A stretch of 64,000 bases of DNA, from contig CAZUVR010000011.1 of assembly GCA_964623815.1 (NCBI GenBank), positions 25,120-89,119 of the forward strand, written 5' to 3'. The notes below the pieces were generated by a model. The model made no database searches. It saw only the letters and a list, made by a program, of their open reading frames with translations, and was not told the origin of the DNA. Shown piece after piece: positions 60,733-64,000 of the stretch (its first letter is position 1; each line of letters begins with the position of its first letter). The position numbers and the translations under genes are program-made. The DNA is from Chroococcopsis sp964623815 (lineage in GTDB: Bacteria; Cyanobacteriota; Cyanobacteriia; Cyanobacteriales; Microcystaceae).

Positions 60733-60885
60733 AATTTTTAACTCTAGCTTCGATATTGCTGAGGACTATTCTAGCAAGATAGACGATGAATATCGTATAG
60801 TTAATAACGACTAAGGAGAGTAATATTTAATTTTTTGATTATTCACCACTACAGACACAGAGAACAGAGAGAGCTTTTGGGTGAT

Positions 60886-61770
60886 TTAGGAAAGAGTGAG
60901 TAAAAAGTTGTGTAACTCTTTTAAAACATCTTCGTCCGCTTCTTCGGGGAGAAAATGCCCGCAATTTAAAGCTTGCCCCTCTACTTTCAAAGCTTGTTGC
61001 TGCCAGATCGATAACAGGTCAAAATGTTTTTCTAATACTCCTAGCTTACCCCATAAAACTAAAAGAGGGCAGGCTATTTTCTCGTGTCGATCTTCTCGAT
61101 CGTGTTCTAAATCTATACTCGCCGAAGCCCGATAATCGTCACAGGTAGCCCGAATCGTTTCAGGGTTACGAAAACATCTCTCGTACTCGGCGACGGCTAA
61201 AGGAGAAAAAGCATCCCCCTTTCTGCTCCAACGCCTTAAACAATCGTGCAGGAAATAATCAGGATTCGCACCGATGAGGGTTTCGGGGAAGGGATGAGGC
61301 TGGATTAAAAACAACCAGTGATAATAGGCGGTAGCAAAAGCCTGGTTTAATCCTCCGTACATTACGAGAGTGGGCGCGATGTCTAATAATACTAGCTTCC
61401 CCACCCGCCCAGGATAGTCTTTAACCAGACGGTGAGCGACTCTCGCACCGCGATCGTGCCCGACTAGATAAAATTGCTCGTAGCCGAGTCGCTCCATAAC
61501 TGCCACCTGATCCGCTGCCATAGCTCGTTTAGAATAGGTGCTAAAATCTGATTTAGACGGTGGTTTAGAACTGTCGCCGTAACCCCTTAAATCGGTGGCG
61601 ATAACGGTAAAATTTGCACTTAATACGGGAGCGATTTTATGCCACATCACATAAGTTTGCGGATAGCCATGTAGTAATAAGATTGGCTCGCCTTTTCCCC
61701 CGATAACTCCGTGAATAGTTACTCCGTTGACATCATAATTAAACTCTCTAAAGCCAGGAAATAGACTCAT
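60886..61770 (-). CDS. Alpha/beta hydrolase, haloacetate dehalogenase/epoxide hydrolase-like
   Basis: The 294-residue alpha/beta hydrolase has the oxyanion-hole loop LLLHGYPQTYVMWH (residues 31-44), the nucleophile elbow VGHDRGARVAH with Asp106 as nucleophile, and a C-terminal catalytic His in NCGHFLPEEA. An Asp nucleophile followed by RGAR is typical of fluoroacetate dehalogenase and related proteins rather than lipases, which have Ser. The natural substrate in cyanobacteria is not known. It is divergent from the HDAC-like gene: both start codons lie in one CATG at 61768-61771. Confidence 0.87.
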   Translation of the reverse strand: MSLFPGFREFNYDVNGVTIHGVIGGKGEPILLLHGYPQTYVMWHKIAPVLSANFTVIATDLRGYGDSSKPPSKSDFSTYSKRAMAADQVAVMERLGYEQFYLVGHDRGARVAHRLVKDYPGRVGKLVLLDIAPTLVMYGGLNQAFATAYYHWLFLIQPHPFPETLIGANPDYFLHDCLRRWSRKGDAFSPLAVAEYERCFRNPETIRATCDDYRASASIDLEHDREDRHEKIACPLLVLWGKLGVLEKHFDLLSIWQQQALKVEGQALNCGHFLPEEADEDVLKELHNFLLTLS

Positions 61771-62689
61771 GATCTCGATTATTTATTCCGACGAGTTTCT
61801 CCTTCATGATACAGGTAGTTTTCACCCGGAAAGACCGGAAAGATTGACGGCGATAGTGGAAGGCTTAAAAAACGTTTCTTGGGCCGATCGATTACAGTGG
61901 CACAAACCGACACCAGTAGAAATTCGGGATGAAGTTATCACCCTGATTCAACAGATACACTCCCCAGAATATCTCTCATACGTAAAGCGTATATCGGCAA
62001 AGGGTGGCGGAGTGTTAGACGCGGATACCCCCGTATCAACCCAGAGTTATGAAGTAGCCTTATTAGCCGTGAGTGCCTGGTTAGATGGGGTCGATCGAAC
62101 TCTCAAAAGTGGTAAACCTAGTTTCATCGTTGCCCGCCCCCCTGGACATCACGCTTGTAAAAATCAGGCTATGGGTTTTTGTATTTTTAGTAATGCCGCG
62201 ATCGCTGCCCATTATGCTTTAGGGCAAAAGGGGATCGATCGCGTGGCTATCTTAGATTGGGACGTACATCACGGTAACGGGACTCAAGATATTATCGAGG
62301 GTAATCCTCGTATCGCCTATTGTTCCCTCCATCAATCCCCCTGTTATCCCTACACTGGCGAGAGAAAAGAAAAGGGTTTACATAATAATGTGTTGAATAT
62401 TCCCCTATCCCCCGGTTGTAGGGTCAAGGAATACGAATCGGCTTTTCAAAATGAAGTGTTACCATTTTTGCGTAATTTTCAGCCTTCATTACTAATAATT
62501 AGTGCTGGCTACGATGCCACCGAAGCGGACTTGTTAGCGAAGATGAATTTACAGCCAGGAGACTACGGATTGTTTACCCAATACCTTCAATCTCTAAACT
62601 GTCCGATGTTATTCGGTTTAGAGGGAGGTTATGATCTAGATGCCATTTCCGAGGCAGTCATCGCCACCTTAGAAGTTTTTATACAGTGA
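61769..62689 (+). CDS. Histone deacetylase-like amidohydrolase (AcuC/Hdac-type)
   Basis: The 306-residue arginase-fold enzyme has FHPERPERL near the N-terminus, then ARPPGHHACKNQAMGFCIFSN, and the zinc site VAILDWDVHHGNGTQDII with Asp and His ligands. A further zinc Asp lies in SAGYDATEAD, and the oxyanion Tyr lies near the end in GLEGGYDLDAIS. Bacterial members deacetylate acetylated polyamines, proteins or other acylamides. The start codon overlaps the start codon of the divergent hydrolase, and its stop overlaps the GTG start of cofG (GTGA), so it is translationally coupled to cofG. Confidence 0.93.
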   Translation: MISIIYSDEFLLHDTGSFHPERPERLTAIVEGLKNVSWADRLQWHKPTPVEIRDEVITLIQQIHSPEYLSYVKRISAKGGGVLDADTPVSTQSYEVALLAVSAWLDGVDRTLKSGKPSFIVARPPGHHACKNQAMGFCIFSNAAIAAHYALGQKGIDRVAILDWDVHHGNGTQDIIEGNPRIAYCSLHQSPCYPYTGERKEKGLHNNVLNIPLSPGCRVKEYESAFQNEVLPFLRNFQPSLLIISAGYDATEADLLAKMNLQPGDYGLFTQYLQSLNCPMLFGLEGGYDLDAISEAVIATLEVFIQ

Positions 62690-63591
62690 GCCGCACCGTC
62701 ACCTATAGTAACGCCTATACCCTCGTACCTACTTACGAGTGTTTCAACCGTTGTACCTACTGCAATTTCCGCACCGATATAGGTCAAAGTTCTTGGCTGA
62801 GTCTATCCGAAGCGAGAAAGAAATTAGAATCCTTACCCCGAGAAGTCACAGAAATTCTTATCCTCAGTGGCGAAGTACACCCGAATGCACTCAATCGAGG
62901 TGAGTGGCTACAGAGAATCTATGATTTAGGGAAACTAAGTCAGGAGATGGGCTTTATGGCCCATACTAACGCCGGGATTTTGGCTTACGAGGAGATGAAA
63001 AAATTAAAAGAGGTGAATGTGTCGATGGGGTTAATGTTAGAACAAGTTACCCCCAGTTTATTAGAAACGGTTCACCGTCACGCCCCGAGTAAGATTCCCG
63101 CGCTGAGATTAGAACAGTTAGAGTGGGCGGGTAAGTTGAGAATACCTTTCACCACTGGCTTATTATTAGGTATCGGGGAAACGGAGAGCGATCGTATTCA
63201 CACTCTAGAAGCAATTAGATCAATTCACCGGCGCTGGGGACATATACAGGAGGTGATTCTGCAACCCTATAATCTAGGTACGAAAGAAGCCGGCGCTGGT
63301 TCGTCTTTTGCACCGGAAATGTTACCTCCTGTGGTAGCAAAAGCAAGGGAGATATTGCCGGAAGATATTACTATTCAAGTACCACCTAATCTAATACTGT
63401 CCGAGTCTGCCCTATTCGACTGTTTGGATGCAGGTGCGAGGGACTTAGGGGGTATAGTACCGAAAGATGAGGTTAACCCCGACTATGAACATCTCAACTT
63501 AGAATTATTGAGCCAGAAGTTAGGAGAAAGGGGCTGGTTTTTAGAACCCCGTTTACCTATCTACCCGCAATATAAGGACTGGTTAACTTAA
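62686..63591 (+). CDS. cofG: 7,8-didemethyl-8-hydroxy-5-deazariboflavin synthase, CofG subunit
   Basis: CofG is one of two radical-SAM parts of F0 synthase; F0 (8-HDF) is the light-harvesting chromophore of some DNA photolyases in cyanobacteria. The 301-residue product has the radical-SAM cluster motif CxxxCxxC at Cys19, Cys23 and Cys26 (CFNRCTYCNF). It also has the SAM-contacting HTNAGILAYEEM, TTGLLLGIGETE, and the C-terminal DLGGIVPKDEVNPD. Start is a GTG whose last bases overlap the TGA of the preceding gene. The partner gene cofH is not in this window. Confidence 0.93.
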   Translation: MSRTVTYSNAYTLVPTYECFNRCTYCNFRTDIGQSSWLSLSEARKKLESLPREVTEILILSGEVHPNALNRGEWLQRIYDLGKLSQEMGFMAHTNAGILAYEEMKKLKEVNVSMGLMLEQVTPSLLETVHRHAPSKIPALRLEQLEWAGKLRIPFTTGLLLGIGETESDRIHTLEAIRSIHRRWGHIQEVILQPYNLGTKEAGAGSSFAPEMLPPVVAKAREILPEDITIQVPPNLILSESALFDCLDAGARDLGGIVPKDEVNPDYEHLNLELLSQKLGERGWFLEPRLPIYPQYKDWLT

Positions 63592-63898
63592 CAAAGCTGG
63601 GAAACAATGGGTTATAGTACCGAAAATGTGGGGGAGAGTTCAGTTGGCAAAGAATTGAGATAAAACCTTTTTAAAGGATGAAATATGAAATTATCCAAGA
63701 TTTTTTATCGAACTCATCTTTTTTAAGTAATTTATTTTAAATAAAAAATGAATTTTATTGCCCATTAGATAAATACTTAAATGTTTAAAATTGTGGACTT
63801 AAATAATACGTTATTCTACTTAGATGATTTATATTTTTTAATAAAAATATCTAATTGTTCTAAGTTAAAATAACTTTAAAATATCTCCACGATTACCT
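63592..63898. other. Gene-free AT-rich stretch at the right end
   Basis: In these 307 bases no gene is supported. There is a palindrome CCTTTTTAAAGG near 63667-63678 and two tiny frames of 18 and 13 codons with no visible ribosome-binding site. The second half is almost pure A/T and should contain the promoter of the partial gene that follows. Confidence 0.55.
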
Positions 63899-64000
63899 AT
63901 GGCTATTAATTTAACTAACCGTCTCTCTGCAATCACAACGGGAACTAACGGCCAAACTTATATAGTATGGGTGGAAGCTAATCGTCTCTGGTGTGCTGTT
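63899..64000 (+). CDS. Hypothetical protein, N-terminal fragment
   Basis: Only 34 codons are visible before the window ends; the frame is open to the last base. The fragment is polar, with no signal peptide, and contains GTNGQTYIVWVEANRLWCAV, which has a repetitive Thr/Asn-rich start and several aromatic residues. I do not recognise the family. The ATG at 63899 follows an AT-rich region. Confidence 0.45.
   Translation, partial: MAINLTNRLSAITTGTNGQTYIVWVEANRLWCAV

Larger units (their letters stand above)
419..62205. repeat. HIP1 octamer (GCGATCGC), 20 dispersed copies
   Basis: Copies begin at 419, 6768, 8738, 10838, 14848, 25014, 26136, 28918, 31682, 31706, 36793, 39824, 43767, 50128, 50506, 54313, 56693, 57166, 58491 and 62198. 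One copy per 64 kb would be expected at random in balanced DNA. This highly iterated palindrome is a cyanobacterial marker. The list was read by eye and may miss some. Confidence 0.85.

Noticed and set aside
63609..63665. 18-codon frame (MGYSTENVGESSVGKELR) as a small protein
   Set aside because: No ribosome-binding site, no membrane segment like the small photosystem or cytochrome b6f subunits.
1..64000. CRISPR arrays, tRNA and rRNA genes
   Set aside because: No regularly spaced repeats and no cloverleaf with TTCRA-type T-arm were found in the intergenic DNA by eye; a tRNAscan or CRISPR search would be decisive.

Overview
The window is chromosomal DNA of a cyanobacterium. The markers are NtcA, a split orange carotenoid protein pair (helical carotenoid protein plus C-terminal domain homologue), a 2-oxoglutarate decarboxylase / succinate-semialdehyde dehydrogenase pair of the cyanobacterial TCA bypass, CofG for deazaflavin synthesis, a cyanobacterial-type PEP-CTERM protein, and at least 20 copies of the HIP1 octamer GCGATCGC. 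GC content looks moderate by eye. The genus cannot be fixed from the sequence alone; a unicellular or colonial chroococcalean type is only a guess. I saw no rRNA, tRNA, CRISPR array, transposase or prophage gene. Both edges cut a gene.

Layout. 1-3514: ntcA with a DUF3084 coiled-coil membrane protein and a truncated nuclease/phosphatase-fold gene, divergent from fabI. 3765-7094: a TPR/OGT-like glycosyltransferase facing a periplasmic binding lipoprotein. 7081-12095: a hybrid histidine kinase overlapping that lipoprotein gene, a glutathione transferase-like gene and a receiver-first histidine kinase. 12270-16220: GH57 glucanase and GapN-type aldehyde dehydrogenase. 16393-20615: CDF transporter, then a leftward run of queG, HAD phosphatase, methyltransferase and metallophosphatase. 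20761-22853: HCP, CTDH and two unknown small proteins. 22886-26146: 2-oxoglutarate decarboxylase and succinate-semialdehyde dehydrogenase. 26566-29660: PEP-CTERM protein, dxr, and a receiver-GGDEF protein. 29722-38182: a 1521-residue multi-PAS hybrid kinase with two receivers and an HPt domain, then der-ecfT-trpE/pabB. 38311-41137: gpmI and a PstS-like protein. 41146-48348: a compact five-gene leftward cluster (below). 48881-57426: small secreted protein, HNH protein, alr, serA, prmA, type II NADH dehydrogenase, malQ and an OmpR-type regulator. 57752-63591: D-lactate dehydrogenase with pyruvate kinase, an alpha/beta hydrolase, an HDAC-like amidohydrolase and cofG.

Central carbon metabolism dominates: glycolytic and fermentative steps (gpmI, pyk, ddh, gapN), glycogen and alpha-glucan enzymes (GH57, GH13, malQ) and the TCA bypass, alongside three histidine kinases and two response regulators.

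The best candidate for an undescribed system is the 41146-48348 cluster. It holds a fusion of a CBM48-like domain to a gluconate 2-dehydrogenase subunit 3-like region, a GMC oxidoreductase, two large proteins ending in complete cupin metal sites, and a GH13 enzyme with its own CBM48-like domain and an intact D284/E329/D400 triad. Spacing between these genes is 2 to 50 bases, so they are probably one operon. I infer a cytoplasmic alpha-glucan or oligosaccharide oxidation route; no substrate can be read from the sequence. Other points worth a look are a tightly packed three-way-junction element at 27321-27372, a shared CATG start-codon pair at 61768-61771, an overlapping binding-lipoprotein/kinase pair, and a MITE-like repeat at 48641-48775 with a partial relative near 3664.
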